Below, in pieces: positions 33,059-43,511 of a DNA stretch of 48,621 nucleotides. The DNA comes from Gallionella sp. (GTDB taxonomy: Bacteria; Pseudomonadota; Gammaproteobacteria; Burkholderiales; Gallionellaceae). The notes under the pieces are model-generated. The model had not been told where the DNA came from, did no database searches, and worked only from the letters and a program-made list of their open reading frames with translations. The stretch covers positions 1 to 48,621 of the forward strand of contig JADGRL010000021.1 in NCBI GenBank assembly GCA_017880865.1, read 5' to 3'. The position numbers and the translations under genes were made by a program. The stretch's first letter is position 1, and the number at the start of each line of letters is the position of its first letter.

Positions 33059-34156
33059 TTACAGCTTCCCAGCAATCTTTGGCGTCGGGCAAACCACATC
33101 CCCATTCTGCCCGCGATGGCGCAGCGCATGGTCGATCAGCACCAGCGCCAGCATCGCCTCGGCGATAGGCGTGGCGCGGATGCCGACGCAGGGGTCGTGG
33201 CGCCCTTCTGTTGAAATCATCACGGCTTCGCCCGCCTTGTTGATCGACTGGCGCGGCAGGCGGATGCTGGAGGTGGGTTTGATCGCGATGTGCGCGACGA
33301 TATGCTGCCCGGTGGAGATGCCGCCGAGTATGCCGCCCGCGTTGTTCGACAAAAATCCAGCCGGGGTCAGCTCGTCGCCGTGTTCGCTGCCTTTTTGCGT
33401 GACGCAATTAAAACCCGCACCGATCTCGACGCCCTTCACCGCGTTGATGCTCATCAGCGCGTAGGCGATCTCGGCGTCCAGACGATCGAACACCGGCTCG
33501 CCCCAACCCACCGGGACGTTCTCGGCCACCACAGTGAGTTTTGCGCCGATCGAGTCGCCGGATTTGCGCAATGCATCCATGTAGTCTTCCAGTGGCTGCA
33601 CCACGCTGGCATCGGCCGCGAAGAACGGGTTGTTCGGCACCTCGTCCCAACTCTTGAACGGAATCGCAATCTCGCCGATCTGTGTCAAATGGCCGCGCAC
33701 CACGATGCCGTAGCGCTCGTTCAGCCACTTTTTCGCGATCGCGCCTGCCGCGACGCGACCCGCGGTCTCGCGTGCCGAGGCGCGTCCGCCGCCGCGATGG
33801 TCGCGGATGCCGTATTTCTGCCAGTAGGTGTAGTCGGCGTGGCCGGGACGAAAGGTCTCGGCGATGTTGCCATAATCTTTACTGCGCTGGTCTTCGTTGC
33901 GTATCAGCAATGCAATGGGTGTGCCGGTGGTCTTGCCCTCGAACACGCCGGACAGGATTTCCACGGTGTCCGATTCGCGCCGCTGAGTGACGTGGCGCGA
34001 GGTGCCGGGCTTACGCCGGTCCAGATCATGCTGGATGTCGGCCTCGCACAACGCCAATCCCGGCGGGCAACCATCGACGATGCAGCCGATCGCCGCGCCG
34101 TGAGATTCGCCGAACGAAGTCACCGTGAACAAAGTGCCGAGTGTATTTCCAGACAT
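33059..34156 (-). CDS. aroC: Chorismate synthase
   Basis: Converts 5-enolpyruvylshikimate-3-phosphate to chorismate using reduced FMN, the last step of the shikimate pathway. All family signatures are present in the 365-residue protein: [18 protein letters not shown] near residue 15, [19 protein letters not shown] near 130, and [20 protein letters not shown] plus [20 protein letters not shown] in the C-terminal part. No clear ribosome site precedes the ATG. Confidence 0.98.
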   Translation of the reverse strand: MSGNTLGTLFTVTSFGESHGAAIGCIVDGCPPGLALCEADIQHDLDRRKPGTSRHVTQRRESDTVEILSGVFEGKTTGTPIALLIRNEDQRSKDYGNIAETFRPGHADYTYWQKYGIRDHRGGGRASARETAGRVAAGAIAKKWLNERYGIVVRGHLTQIGEIAIPFKSWDEVPNNPFFAADASVVQPLEDYMDALRKSGDSIGAKLTVVAENVPVGWGEPVFDRLDAEIAYALMSINAVKGVEIGAGFNCVTQKGSEHGDELTPAGFLSNNAGGILGGISTGQHIVAHIAIKPTSSIRLPRQSINKAGEAVMISTEGRHDPCVGIRATPIAEAMLALVLIDHALRHRGQNGDVVCPTPKIAGKL

Positions 34157-34241
34157 AAATAATATTATTTCGCAAAAACAATGGCACGAAGTTTATCATA
34201 TGGCACACTATGAAAAAGCCAACGAACCCGGAGATTGATCG

Positions 34242-35255
34242 ATGAAAGCCGTTTTGATGACCACCGCAGGCAGCGCCGACGTGTTGGCGCAATATGATGT
34301 CGATAAACCCGAGCTGTCCTCGCCGCATCATGTGCGCGTGAAACTCGCCGCCGCCGGGGTCAATCCGCTGGACACCAAGCTGCGCACCAAGCCGATTTAT
34401 TACCCCGATAGGTTGCCCGCGATACTAGGCTGCGATGGCGCGGGCATCATCGAAAAAACGGGCAGCGCGGTCACGCGCTTCAAGGTCGGCGACGCGGTGT
34501 ATTTCAACAATGGCGGGCTGGGTGGCAATCTGGGCGATGAGCCGGGCTGTTATGCCGAATTCACCACCGTGCACGAAGAATATTGCGCCGCGATCCCGGC
34601 CAATCTAGGCTTGCAGGACAGTGCGGCGCTGCCGCTGGTGCTGATCACGGCATGGGAGGCGCTGGTCGAGCGCGCCAATTTGCAGCCCGGACAAACCATC
34701 CTGATTCATGGCGGAACCGGTGGCGTGGGGCATATTGCGATCCAGCTGGCCAACCATCTCGGCGCGCGCGTCGCCGTCACGGTCAGCGACAACAAAAAGG
34801 AAGGACTGGCGCAAGGTCTGGAAGCCGAAAAAATCATCCGTTACAAAGAGGAAGATTTCGTGCTGGACGTGGTGGAATGGTCGGGCGGCAAAGGCGTGGA
34901 CGTGGTGCTTGATACGGTGGGCGGCGAGACTTTCTTGCGTTCGATGAATGCCGCGCGCATCGGCGGAAAGATCGTCAGCCTGCTCGCCACGCCGCTCAGT
35001 GCCGAAGACGTGCAAAAGGCGCGGCTGCGCAATCTATCGCTGTGTTACGAGCTGATGCTCACCCCGCAGGTGATGAAGCAGCACGACGAGCGCATCCGCC
35101 AGCGCAAGATACTAGAACAAGGCGCAAAACTGATCGAAGCCGGAAAGCTCGGTGTGCTGGTTTCCTATGCGCTGCCGCTGAGGGAGGCCGCCGAGGCACA
35201 TCGCCTGATCGAGAAGGGCGGCGTGATGGGGAAAATCATTCTGACGATGGACTGA
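34242..35255 (+). CDS. Zinc-free MDR-family oxidoreductase (quinone oxidoreductase-like)
   Basis: A 337-residue medium-chain dehydrogenase/reductase. It has the GroES-like N-terminal fold (MKAVLMTTAGSADVL, LGCDGAGIIEKTG) and a Rossmann domain with the nucleotide loop IHGGTGGVGHIAIQLA near residue 155. No structural or catalytic zinc Cys cluster is visible, which favours NADPH:quinone or enoyl reductase types over alcohol dehydrogenase. The substrate cannot be deduced. GGAG precedes the ATG. It is divergent from aroC. Confidence 0.85.
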   Translation: MKAVLMTTAGSADVLAQYDVDKPELSSPHHVRVKLAAAGVNPLDTKLRTKPIYYPDRLPAILGCDGAGIIEKTGSAVTRFKVGDAVYFNNGGLGGNLGDEPGCYAEFTTVHEEYCAAIPANLGLQDSAALPLVLITAWEALVERANLQPGQTILIHGGTGGVGHIAIQLANHLGARVAVTVSDNKKEGLAQGLEAEKIIRYKEEDFVLDVVEWSGGKGVDVVLDTVGGETFLRSMNAARIGGKIVSLLATPLSAEDVQKARLRNLSLCYELMLTPQVMKQHDERIRQRKILEQGAKLIEAGKLGVLVSYALPLREAAEAHRLIEKGGVMGKIILTMD

Positions 35256-35332
35256 ACCCGTAGGGGGCATTGATGGAAACTCCAGCATGGACTTTCAACC
35301 CGCCTATGGGAGCCCCAAGACCCGCAGTTGCC

Positions 35333-35419
35333 GTAGGTTGGGTTAGCGGCTTTTTCGCGTAACCCAACAGCTTATTAAATGAAGTTGGGTTACGCGGTGT
35401 GACTGCTAACCCAACCTAC
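35333..35419. repeat. Nested palindromic repeat (GTAGGTTGGGTTAGC type)
   Basis: Outer arms of 15 perfect bp (GTAGGTTGGGTTAGC, 35333-35347, and its complement, 35405-35419) enclose inner arms of 12 perfect bp (GCGTAACCCAAC, 35357-35368, and 35384-35395). The element lies between the convergent oxidoreductase and hemoglobin genes. It is a second member of the family seen at 32584-32668. Confidence 0.85.
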
Positions 35420-35435
35420 GAGCACTAACTGACTG

Positions 35436-35834
35436 CTATTCCTCCCGGTTGCGCATGTGATCCGCCACCTTGGCGAACGCGGCAGATAGCTCCTTCTGCA
35501 GCTCAACATCTTCGACCACCTCGATCAACGCCTGATCCATGCACAGCAGCCACTGGTCGCGCTCGGTGGTGGAGATCGTGAACGGCAGATGACGGGCGCG
35601 CAGCATCGGGTGGCCGTATTGCTCCACATACAGCTGCGGCCCGCCCATCCAGCCAGTCAGGAATTTGAACAGCTTGTCCGTCGCACCCTGCAAATCTTCC
35701 GCGTGCTGCTTGCGGATGCCATAAGCCTCCGGCAGCTCGTCCATCAATTGATAGAAGCGCTGCACCAGCGCACGAATTTTTTCTTCGCCGCCGATGCGCT
35801 GGTAGTGGGTGAGTGTTGATTTATTAATTTGCAT
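35436..35834 (-). CDS. Group II truncated hemoglobin
   Basis: A 132-residue 2-on-2 globin. Typical features are the RIGGEEKIRALVQRFY start, FLTGWMGGPQLYVEQYGHPMLRARHLPF with the proximal His near 82, and DQWLLCM with the group II Trp at G8 (about 95). It binds heme and may handle O2, NO or reactive species; in a microaerobic autotroph, NO detoxification or oxygen sensing is plausible. Confidence 0.93.
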   Translation of the reverse strand: MQINKSTLTHYQRIGGEEKIRALVQRFYQLMDELPEAYGIRKQHAEDLQGATDKLFKFLTGWMGGPQLYVEQYGHPMLRARHLPFTISTTERDQWLLCMDQALIEVVEDVELQKELSAAFAKVADHMRNREE

Positions 35835-35878
35835 ATTTTAAACGTGGCTCGATAGTTTGAATATATTAGCGGTAGCCT

Positions 35879-36967
35879 CTACCATTCCCGGAACGAGACT
35901 CCAAGACCGATCGTATTCTGGCGATGGTTATAGTCGATCAAGCTCTCGCCAAAACCGGAAGTCATCTGTATGTGCATGCGCGCCGCATTGCCGAATTTTG
36001 CCGGTGTCGCCCAGTCGATCTGCGTATAGCCACGATTGTCCGTCCTGTGCAGATTGTTGCGCAGCAGCAACGCGATGGATTGCGATTTATCCACCGGCTC
36101 CCAGCGTATGACCAGATCGCCGCGCCCGAGATAGTCGCCGATGTCGGGGTTGTCGTCGATCAGGGAACGGTTCTGGATGCGCTGCCAGCCGCGCACCATA
36201 ACGGATGTCGTGTCGTTCCATTCCCAACCGCCAAGCAGATAGAGCCGGTTCCAGCTACGCTCCTTCAGCAAGGTTTGTCCATTCGATTGGTGCACAAAAC
36301 CGAAATTAATCAGTTTCAAGCCGGACTCACGGCCTGTGCCCAGCGTGGCGACCAATTCCGGCTCGTATACGGTTTCGCGGAATGGAGATCGGTTCTTGAT
36401 GTTGAACGCCTGCCAATAGGATTGCTGCGTGTAGGCGCCCCACAACCGGAAAGTTTTTATACCGAGAAGATCGATATTGCGCTGGCTGCCTAGGTCGGCC
36501 TTGAAACTCAACTGGAATTTGATCTCCGCCGCACCCAGGTCTTCGGGAATAGGCGTGTTATGGCCGATGGCCGGTGAATAGGGTTGGCGGTTAAGATTGC
36601 TGGTTTTATTTACCAGCAGGTAACTTTGCCGGTAGGGCTGGAGACGACCCAATTGGCTCGGGTCCCAATTGGTCAGATTATCTAGATTCCACACCCGGGC
36701 CAGATACGAACGCTTGGTGCTGGGCGTTGGAGAGGCAGCCGTACTTGTTTCAGAATTTTCGTCAGGGACGATGTTTTTTCGTGCTACAGATGCCAGTGCT
36801 GATGCGGGAGCCACCCTCTGGTCATAGCACTTCAGGCGACCGGCTTCATCGTCAGGATAATTCTGCGCGCACGGTAATAAAATATCTCCGCCTGCATAGG
36901 CCAAAGAGACCTGCGCCGTGTAGAACACCACGGACAGCCAGATATTGCGCTTCATGTTCATCGTCAT
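35879..36967 (-). CDS. pldA: Outer-membrane phospholipase A (phospholipase A1)
   Basis: A 362-residue protein with a signal peptide ending near SLAYA. A low-complexity Ser/Thr/Pro linker (about 65-85) precedes a 12-stranded barrel. The catalytic His226 and Ser228 lie in NFGFVHQSNGQ, followed by the family motif RSWNRLY. It ends in SFREW, a terminal aromatic suited to barrel insertion. The enzyme hydrolyses acyl chains of mislocalised outer-leaflet phospholipids and needs calcium and dimerisation. Several in-frame ATGs occur at the start. Confidence 0.92.
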   Translation of the reverse strand: MTMNMKRNIWLSVVFYTAQVSLAYAGGDILLPCAQNYPDDEAGRLKCYDQRVAPASALASVARKNIVPDENSETSTAASPTPSTKRSYLARVWNLDNLTNWDPSQLGRLQPYRQSYLLVNKTSNLNRQPYSPAIGHNTPIPEDLGAAEIKFQLSFKADLGSQRNIDLLGIKTFRLWGAYTQQSYWQAFNIKNRSPFRETVYEPELVATLGTGRESGLKLINFGFVHQSNGQTLLKERSWNRLYLLGGWEWNDTTSVMVRGWQRIQNRSLIDDNPDIGDYLGRGDLVIRWEPVDKSQSIALLLRNNLHRTDNRGYTQIDWATPAKFGNAARMHIQMTSGFGESLIDYNHRQNTIGLGVSFREW

Positions 36968-37039
36968 ATCAAGAGCACCTCTGATCAGCTTTATGCACGC
37001 GCAGCATTATTTCAACTGGCCATTTTTGAATGGTCGCGA

Positions 37040-37606
37040 TTATCCGCCAGATAAAGGTTCAGATGGTGATAAAAGAAAACGCGCCAGCACCCGATAACTC
37101 GCCACCCCGTCCTGACTCATGGATTGCACCAGCGCAAAATCCTTGACCCGCCAGCGCACCGGCGGCATCTCGGGCAGCGGCACATCGGTCCAGTGGGCGT
37201 TGCGCAACAGGGTGACGTGCGGCTTGTATTCGCGCGGATCAAACTTGAAGCGATGCCGGGTCAGGCGCTGCTCCAGCGCGCCGGCCAGCTGCTGCAAGGG
37301 TTGCGGCACATGGACAGGCGCGGCATACACGATGTGGTTATGCCCCCAATAACGCGCCGCATCGAAGCACAACTCAAAACTCTCGCCACTCACCTCCTGC
37401 GCCGCCAATTGCAACGCCTCCAGTCTGGACTGCTCGATCTCGCCGATGAACACCAGCGTGTTATGCAGCGTTTCACCATGCATGGCTCGCCCGCCACACT
37501 GGTGTTGCAGAGGATGTTGCCACGCGGCCAGCGCCATATGCTCTGCGGCGGTCGGCCACAGTGCGAAAAATACCCGCACAGTTGTGCGATCAGATTGAGT
37601 GCTCAT
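37040..37606 (-). CDS. thpR: RNA 2',3'-cyclic phosphodiesterase ThpR
   Basis: A 188-residue 2H phosphoesterase. The two catalytic HxT motifs are visible: HNTLVFIG near residue 46 and HVTLLRN near 130. It begins with [10 protein letters not shown], the typical first strand. Hydrolyses RNA 2',3'-cyclic phosphate to 2'-phosphate. It is divergent from the FAD/Fe-S gene; the two starts are about 100 bases apart. Confidence 0.92.
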   Translation of the reverse strand: MSTQSDRTTVRVFFALWPTAAEHMALAAWQHPLQHQCGGRAMHGETLHNTLVFIGEIEQSRLEALQLAAQEVSGESFELCFDAARYWGHNHIVYAAPVHVPQPLQQLAGALEQRLTRHRFKFDPREYKPHVTLLRNAHWTDVPLPEMPPVRWRVKDFALVQSMSQDGVASYRVLARFLLSPSEPLSGG

Positions 37607-37706
37607 AGAACCGCATTATTATCCTCATCTTCATCGGGGTCGAGTGCTGCGCCGCATTCAGGTAAAATACACGCCCAGCCAAACCAGAACACGCCCAGAG
37701 CACATC

Positions 37707-40700
37707 ATGACCGCACGTTTGCGCGAGATACCCTATAACTACACTTCGTTTTCCGACCGCGAGATCGTGTTGCGGCTACTCGGCGGCGAGGCGTGGGACA
37801 TTATCAACACGCTGCGCGAAGAACGCCGCACCGGGCGTTCCGCGCAAATGCTGTACGAAGTATTGGGCGATATCTGGGTGGTGGCGCGCAACCCGTATCT
37901 GCAGGATGACCTGCTGGGCAATCGAAAACGGCGCGAGGCGCTGGTCGGTGCGCTGCACCACCGCCTGAATGCAATCGATGAACGCCGCCAGGACAATGAA
38001 ATTGTCAAACGCCTGCTGGAATTAACCCGGTCGGCGGTCGATCAGTTCGCCAATGAGTTCGAGCAAACCCTGGAATTACGCAAACGCTGCCTGCGTGTTC
38101 TGAGCCGCATCACGCGCCGCGACAACATCCAGTTCGATGGCTTGGCACGCGTCTCTCACGTCACGGACGCGACCGACTGGCGCGTGGAATATCCGTTTGT
38201 GGTGCTGCATCCCGATACCGAAGACGAGATCGCCGCGCTAGTGCGCGCCTGCATCTCACTCAAGCTGACCATCATTCCGCGCGGCGGCGGCACCGGCTAT
38301 ACCGGAGGAGCAATCCCGCTGGATAAATTCTCGGCGGTGATCAACACCGAAAAACTCGAATCCCTGTCTGCGATCGAACATATGGTGCTGCCTGGGCTGA
38401 GCGAGCCGTATGCCACGATTCAGTGCGGCGCGGGTGTGGTGACGCGGCGCGTGATGGAGGCCGCAGACAACAATAACCTAGTGTTCGCGGTGGACCCGAC
38501 TTCGGCGGACGCCTCGTGCATCGGTGGCAACGTGTCGATGAATGCGGGCGGCAAGAAGGCCGTGCTGTGGGGCACCGCGCTGGACAATCTGGTGTCATGG
38601 CGCATGGTCACCCCTGATGGGTTGTGGATGAATGTCGAGCGGCTGGATCACAACCTGGGAAAAATCCACGATGCGGCGCACGCGACTTTCCGCATCAGCC
38701 GTTACGAGGCAGATGGCAAGACTGTGCATGGCGCACCGGAAATTCTGACAATTCCCGGCAGCGCATTCCGCAAAGCCGGCCTCGGCAAGGACGTCACCGA
38801 TAAATTTTTGTCCGGTTTGCCCGGCATCCAGAAGGAGGGCTGCGACGGCATCATCACTTCGGCGCGCTTCATCCTGCACCGCGCGCACAAACACACGCGC
38901 ACCGTGTGCCTGGAATTTTTCGGCCAGGTACGCGAAGCCGTACCCGCGATAGTCGAAATCACCTCACTATTTAACAATCGCAGCGCCCCGCATTCCGCAG
39001 TTTTCTTGGCAGGGCTGGAGCATCTCGATGAGCGCTACCTCAAGGCCGTGGGTTACGCGACCAAGTCCAGGCGCGGCACGCGGCCGAAGATGGTGCTGGT
39101 TGCCGATGTGGTGGGCGACGACGAGAACGCAGTAGCACAAGCTGCTTCCGAGATCGTGCGCCTCGCCAACCTGCGCCACGGCGAGGGTTTCATCGCGGTG
39201 TCCGCCGAGGCGCGCAAGAAGTTCTGGCTGGATCGCGCGCGCACCGCCGCGATCGCCAAACACACCAACGCGTTCAAGATCAACGAAGACGTGGTGATTC
39301 CGTTAGAGCGCATGGGCGATTATTGCGACGGCATCGAGCGCATCAACATCGAGCTGTCGCTACGCAACAAACTCAAGCTGCTCGGCGCGCTGGATGAATT
39401 CTTTGCCGGTGAACTGCCGCTGTATTATCAGGACGACAGGCAGCTTGGCGCTACCGAACTGCTGGGTAATCGCGCGCAGGAAGCCCGCCAACTGTTGACT
39501 GCGGTGCGCACGCGCTGGCAGTGGCTGCTGGATAATCTGGACAAACCAAGTTCTGAGTTGGAAGTCGTAAGTCCTGAGCAACCCACAACTAACAACTTAC
39601 GTCTTACGTCTTACGTCTCAACGGTGTTCCACGCGCTGCAAGACCACACGCTGCGCGCCTCGTGGAAGCTCGAGCTGCGCGAATCATTGCGCCACATCTT
39701 CAGCGGCAGCACGTATCAGCCGATCCTCGATCAGTGCAATACGATTCATCAACAGGCGCTGAAAAGCCGCGTGTTCGTCGCGCTGCACATGCATGCCGGC
39801 GACGGCAACGTGCATACCAACATTCCGGTGAACTCGGACGACTACGCGATGCTGCAACAGGCCAATGGCGCGGTGGCGCGCATCATGCAATTGGCGAAGG
39901 ATTTGGGCGGTGTGATCTCCGGCGAGCACGGCATCGGCATCACCAAATTCGATTTTCTCGAAGCCGATGAAATCGCCGCGTTCACCGCTTACAAGCTGCG
40001 GGTCGATCCGGAAGGCCGCTTCAACAAGGGCAAGCTGCTCGCAGGCTCCAATCTGGAACGCGCCTATACACCGAGCTTTAACCTGATGGAGCTGGAAAGC
40101 CTGATCCTGGAGAAAAGCGAGCTGGGAGAAATTTCCGATTCGATCAAGGACTGCCTGCGCTGCGGCAAGTGCAAGCCGGTGTGCAGCACGCATGTGCCGC
40201 GCGCCAATCTGCTGTATTCGCCGCGCAACAAGATTCTCGCCACTTCATTGCTGATCGAAGCGTTCCTGTATGAGGAGCAGACACGGCGAGGCATTTCGAT
40301 CGCTCACTTCGACGAATTTTCGGACGTTGCCGACCACTGCACGATATGCCACAAGTGTCTGAATCCCTGTCCGGTGGACATCGACTTCGGCGATGTGTCG
40401 ATCGCGATGCGCAATTTCCTGCGCAAACAGGGCAAGAAAAAATTCAATCCGGTCACCGCGACCTCGATGCTGTTCCTCAACGCCACCGACCCGACCACGA
40501 TCAAGCTGGTGCGCAAGGTGATGATAGAGTGGGGCTACAAGGCGCAGCGCATCGGTTACCAATTGGCCAAGCGCTTCGGCTTGCTGAAGGGCCAGATCAC
40601 GCGACCGCCTGCCACGGTAGGCGGCGCGCCGCTCAAATCGCAGGTGATCCACTTCATCAACAAACCGATGCCGGGCAATCTGCCCAAGAAGACCTCGCGT

Positions 40701-41558
40701 GCGCTGCTGGACATCGAAGACAGCAGCGTCGTGCCTATCATTCGCAACCCGCATAAAGCCAGCGAGGATTCAGAAGCGGTGTTCTATTTCCCGGGTTGCG
40801 GCTCGGAGCGCTTGTTCGGTCAGGTGGGTCTGGCCACGCAGGCGATGCTGTATGAAATCGGCGCGATCACGGTGCTGCCGCCGGGCTATCTGTGCTGCGG
40901 CTATCCGCAGACTTCGTCCGGACAGGAAGACCGTGGCAGCAAGATCACGATGGACAACCGCGTGCTGTTCCATCGCGTCGCGAATACGCTGAACTATCTC
41001 GACATCAAGACGGTGATCGTGTCGTGCGGCACCTGCATGGATCAGTTGCAAAAATACCAGTTCGAAAAAATATTTCCCAGCTGCCGGCTGCTCGACATCC
41101 ACGAATATTTATTGGAGAAGAATGTCAAACTGGAAGGCGCAACGGGCACGCGCTACATGTATCACGACCCGTGCCATTCGCCGATGAAAACCTATCAGCC
41201 GCAACAAGTGGTGAATACTTTGATGGGTACGGATGTGCCGCTGAATGAACGTTGCTGCGGCGAATCCGGCACGTTCGGCGTGGCGCTGCCTCACATCGCG
41301 ACGCAGGTACGTTTCCGCAAGGAAGAGGAAATGCGCCGTGGTGCGGACGCATTGCGTGCCGACGGTTTCCAGGGCGAAATAAAAATCCTGACAGCTTGCC
41401 CGTCATGCCAGCAGGGCTTGTCGCGCTACAACGACGATTCCGGCACGACAGCAGATTACATCGTCGTGGAGATGGCCAAACATTTGCTGGGCCCCAATTG
41501 GCTGCAAGACTATGTGGCAAAAGCAAACAGTGGCGGGATAGAGCGTGTACTGCTGTAG
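37707..41558 (+). CDS. Fused DUF3683/FAD-binding/Fe-S oxidoreductase (D-lactate/glycolate dehydrogenase-like)
   Basis: A 1283-residue fusion. DUF3683 covers about 1-115. A PCMH FAD-binding domain ([15 protein letters not shown] near 195) and its FAD-oxidase C-terminal domain ([18 protein letters not shown]) extend to about 790. Two 4Fe-4S motifs follow ([11 protein letters not shown] near 815, [12 protein letters not shown] near 878), then two CCG domains (FPGCGSE/CCGYP and HDPCHSP/CCGESG) of the GlpC/heterodisulfide-reductase type. The whole chain combines GlcD- and GlcF-like parts, so it probably oxidises a 2-hydroxy acid and passes electrons to quinone. The start at 37707 ([20 protein letters not shown]) matches the domain start; a longer frame is rejected. 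An in-frame repeat-rich insertion occurs near residues 615-638. Confidence 0.9.
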   Translation: MTARLREIPYNYTSFSDREIVLRLLGGEAWDIINTLREERRTGRSAQMLYEVLGDIWVVARNPYLQDDLLGNRKRREALVGALHHRLNAIDERRQDNEIVKRLLELTRSAVDQFANEFEQTLELRKRCLRVLSRITRRDNIQFDGLARVSHVTDATDWRVEYPFVVLHPDTEDEIAALVRACISLKLTIIPRGGGTGYTGGAIPLDKFSAVINTEKLESLSAIEHMVLPGLSEPYATIQCGAGVVTRRVMEAADNNNLVFAVDPTSADASCIGGNVSMNAGGKKAVLWGTALDNLVSWRMVTPDGLWMNVERLDHNLGKIHDAAHATFRISRYEADGKTVHGAPEILTIPGSAFRKAGLGKDVTDKFLSGLPGIQKEGCDGIITSARFILHRAHKHTRTVCLEFFGQVREAVPAIVEITSLFNNRSAPHSAVFLAGLEHLDERYLKAVGYATKSRRGTRPKMVLVADVVGDDENAVAQAASEIVRLANLRHGEGFIAVSAEARKKFWLDRARTAAIAKHTNAFKINEDVVIPLERMGDYCDGIERINIELSLRNKLKLLGALDEFFAGELPLYYQDDRQLGATELLGNRAQEARQLLTAVRTRWQWLLDNLDKPSSELEVVSPEQPTTNNLRLTSYVSTVFHALQDHTLRASWKLELRESLRHIFSGSTYQPILDQCNTIHQQALKSRVFVALHMHAGDGNVHTNIPVNSDDYAMLQQANGAVARIMQLAKDLGGVISGEHGIGITKFDFLEADEIAAFTAYKLRVDPEGRFNKGKLLAGSNLERAYTPSFNLMELESLILEKSELGEISDSIKDCLRCGKCKPVCSTHVPRANLLYSPRNKILATSLLIEAFLYEEQTRRGISIAHFDEFSDVADHCTICHKCLNPCPVDIDFGDVSIAMRNFLRKQGKKKFNPVTATSMLFLNATDPTTIKLVRKVMIEWGYKAQRIGYQLAKRFGLLKGQITRPPATVGGAPLKSQVIHFINKPMPGNLPKKTSRALLDIEDSSVVPIIRNPHKASEDSEAVFYFPGCGSERLFGQVGLATQAMLYEIGAITVLPPGYLCCGYPQTSSGQEDRGSKITMDNRVLFHRVANTLNYLDIKTVIVSCGTCMDQLQKYQFEKIFPSCRLLDIHEYLLEKNVKLEGATGTRYMYHDPCHSPMKTYQPQQVVNTLMGTDVPLNERCCGESGTFGVALPHIATQVRFRKEEEMRRGADALRADGFQGEIKILTACPSCQQGLSRYNDDSGTTADYIVVEMAKHLLGPNWLQDYVAKANSGGIERVLL
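39549..39620 (+). repeat. In-frame repeat insertion in the FAD/Fe-S gene
   Basis: CTTACGT is repeated three times in tandem (39596-39616), and GTCGTAAGT at about 39564 is the near inverse of ACTTACGTC. The region is less GC-rich and encodes a polar Ser/Thr/Asn/Pro stretch that interrupts normal-looking sequence. It resembles a short palindromic element tolerated inside a protein. Confidence 0.6.
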
Positions 41559-41578
41559 GATTTGAGAGTAACCTACAG
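41553..41578 (+). terminator. Hairpin at the stop codon of the FAD/Fe-S gene
   Basis: CTGTAGG, which contains the TAG stop, pairs perfectly with CCTACAG across a 12-nt loop. There is no T-run, so its role as a terminator is uncertain. Confidence 0.35.
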
Positions 41579-41675
41579 TAGGTTTCAGCTCGTCATGCCT
41601 ATGGAGGAAACCAAAAGTGGTGTTCTGTTTTTTCTCGATCCTGTATCCTCGCACGTCAATTCTGGCGGATAGCCC

Positions 41676-43310
41676 ATGCTGACTTTACCGCTCGAGCCGA
41701 CCGATGACCGCGCCAATCCTATTTTCAAGGATGCGGAAAGTTGTGCGCAATGGCTGAAGCAACTGCAACTGACCAACCTGCAAATGGCGCACAGCCTGCT
41801 GCTCACCCAGATCAACGAACTCACCCGTTTCCCTATGCGCGGGCTGGAGCGCTTGAACACGCTGGAGTTGCTGCGTGATACGGTCCATTACGTGCAAAAT
41901 GATTATGCCAAAAAACTCATCGCCAAGCCGCTGCCACTGAATGAAAACGAACTGATTATTTTCTTTGCGATCGTGCAGCTTTGGCGGGCTATGGCACTCG
42001 GTTATCAACGCTGCTTGCAAGCTTGCATGGCCGGTGACAATCAACTCGGCAAGCAGGGCGCGTTTCTGTGTCAACGCTGCCTGCTGTATACCGGATTGGC
42101 AATTTACGAGCATTTGCGCACCGGTTATGAATTCGATGGAAAATTATGGCAACAGCTGCACGGGTTGTATGCTTTTGCCGAAGAACAGGGCCTGCAACAC
42201 AAGGAAATCCACGATTCATTGAATGGCAACCAGATGCCCAGCAGTTGCCATGACATCTATGTAAAAATCCTGCTGACTTGTTATGCGCGTCCCGCAGAAC
42301 TCACCCGTTCACAATTGCTGCTACTGGATATTTGGTTGACCGAATGGAGCAATACGGTTTCCATCGAGCGCAGTTATACCGCCAGCCGGGGCGATGCTCA
42401 GCCTCTCGCGCTGGATCTTGCCAGCACCCACGGACTGCAACCGGTTAAATTGGTCACGCCTAGCGACAGCATGCGCTATTTGGCAATGGTGCCGCTCTCC
42501 AAATTGCTGCGCGTCAAAAACATTCTGCTGCAACAAGGCAAAACCCCGCAACAGCTGGAACTGGGTGGCCCGGACAATAAATCCGCCAACAAGCATGATT
42601 GCATCGAGCTGCTCACTTTTTCGCATCAGTGCTGGTGCGAGGACAACATCACACGTTTTGGTGTGCGAAATCCGGGCTCGCAACACGCACAGCTTTGCTA
42701 CAAGCCGGAAAGTATTTACGCTCATCTGTCCGGCAAAGCGTTCAAACAAGCCGGGCAATCTGCTGTCGCAAGCGGTATGGCGCAGAAACAAATCGAAGCC
42801 TTTGGCCGTGTGCTGCAGGATTCATCCAGCAATACACGGATCGATATGGAATTCCCGCTGGAAACTTGGCATCTCGACAACGAAAGTATCCTAGGCGCTC
42901 AACTCACTCGCGTTGATGCGCAAGGCGGTCGGCTAAGCCCCAATCAGCTGGTTGGCTTGCGCCTCGGCGATGTTGAGACTTTCATGCTGGGGACAATGAC
43001 ATGGACAACCGTGATGCGCACCGGACAGTTACGCATCGGTGTGCGTTATCTGCCGGGAACTGTCGATGCAATCAACTTGCGCATGTCCGATGCGAGCATG
43101 GAAACATTGGGTAAAGTTGCCCCCGGATTTTTATTGCATGCCGTCCCCGCACTGAAGACTCCTCCCAGCCTGATCATTCTGCGCAACTGGTTTGAGTCGG
43201 GACGCGTGGTAGAAATCACACATCAGAACGCGGAAAAACAGAAGGTGAAATTAGGCTTTAGCGTCGAGCATGGAATTGACTACGAGCGCGTCAGCTTTAC
43301 GCTCGTGTAG
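41676..43310 (+). CDS. Hypothetical protein with PilZ-like C-terminus, 544 aa
   Basis: A soluble protein. Residues about 15-240 are strongly helical (NLQMAHSLLLTQINELTRFP, LERLNTLELLRDTVHYVQND). The last 130 residues are beta-rich and contain LVGLRLGDVETFMLGTMTWTTVMRTGQLRIGVRYLPG, which resembles the second half of PilZ domains (G-x-V-x-W...G-x-IGVxFL). I do not see the canonical RxxxR plus DxSxxG c-di-GMP motif, so binding is not claimed. Its TAG stop abuts a MITE-like element, whose first base is the G of the stop. Confidence 0.65.
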   Translation: MLTLPLEPTDDRANPIFKDAESCAQWLKQLQLTNLQMAHSLLLTQINELTRFPMRGLERLNTLELLRDTVHYVQNDYAKKLIAKPLPLNENELIIFFAIVQLWRAMALGYQRCLQACMAGDNQLGKQGAFLCQRCLLYTGLAIYEHLRTGYEFDGKLWQQLHGLYAFAEEQGLQHKEIHDSLNGNQMPSSCHDIYVKILLTCYARPAELTRSQLLLLDIWLTEWSNTVSIERSYTASRGDAQPLALDLASTHGLQPVKLVTPSDSMRYLAMVPLSKLLRVKNILLQQGKTPQQLELGGPDNKSANKHDCIELLTFSHQCWCEDNITRFGVRNPGSQHAQLCYKPESIYAHLSGKAFKQAGQSAVASGMAQKQIEAFGRVLQDSSSNTRIDMEFPLETWHLDNESILGAQLTRVDAQGGRLSPNQLVGLRLGDVETFMLGTMTWTTVMRTGQLRIGVRYLPGTVDAINLRMSDASMETLGKVAPGFLLHAVPALKTPPSLIILRNWFESGRVVEITHQNAEKQKVKLGFSVEHGIDYERVSFTLV

Positions 43311-43511
43311 GGAACCTCTAAAAACCCACATTTCATCCCAACTGATGGAACTGCTATCCATTCCACTAAGTTGCTAAAAAACGGCAACCAAGTGGCTGGT
43401 TATGCTGTGTTGTGTAAAAAATTTCTTGCTTACATATCGAATATATGTGGCGCGGTGAAATTTTTTTACTCGCTTTGCATTTGGGCGAACTCTGAATTTT
43501 TAGAGGCTCCC
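43310..43511. mobile_element. MITE-like element, 202 bp
   Basis: Terminal inverted repeats of 15 bp with one mismatch (GGGAACCTCTAAAAA and TTTTTAGAGGCTCCC) are flanked by the direct repeat TGTA (43306-43309 and 43512-43515), a likely target duplication. It has no coding capacity, and inside lies a hairpin (CCACT/AGTGG, GTTGC/GCAAC). The parent transposon is not in the window and its family is not assigned. Confidence 0.78.

Noticed and set aside
33043..33129. Extension of the small membrane-protein gene into aroC
   Set aside because: It uses the wrong frame of aroC; the ATG at 33042 gives a proper membrane anchor.
37599..37706. Longer start for the DUF3683 fusion protein
   Set aside because: It would overlap the divergent thpR start, and the conserved domain begins at 37707.
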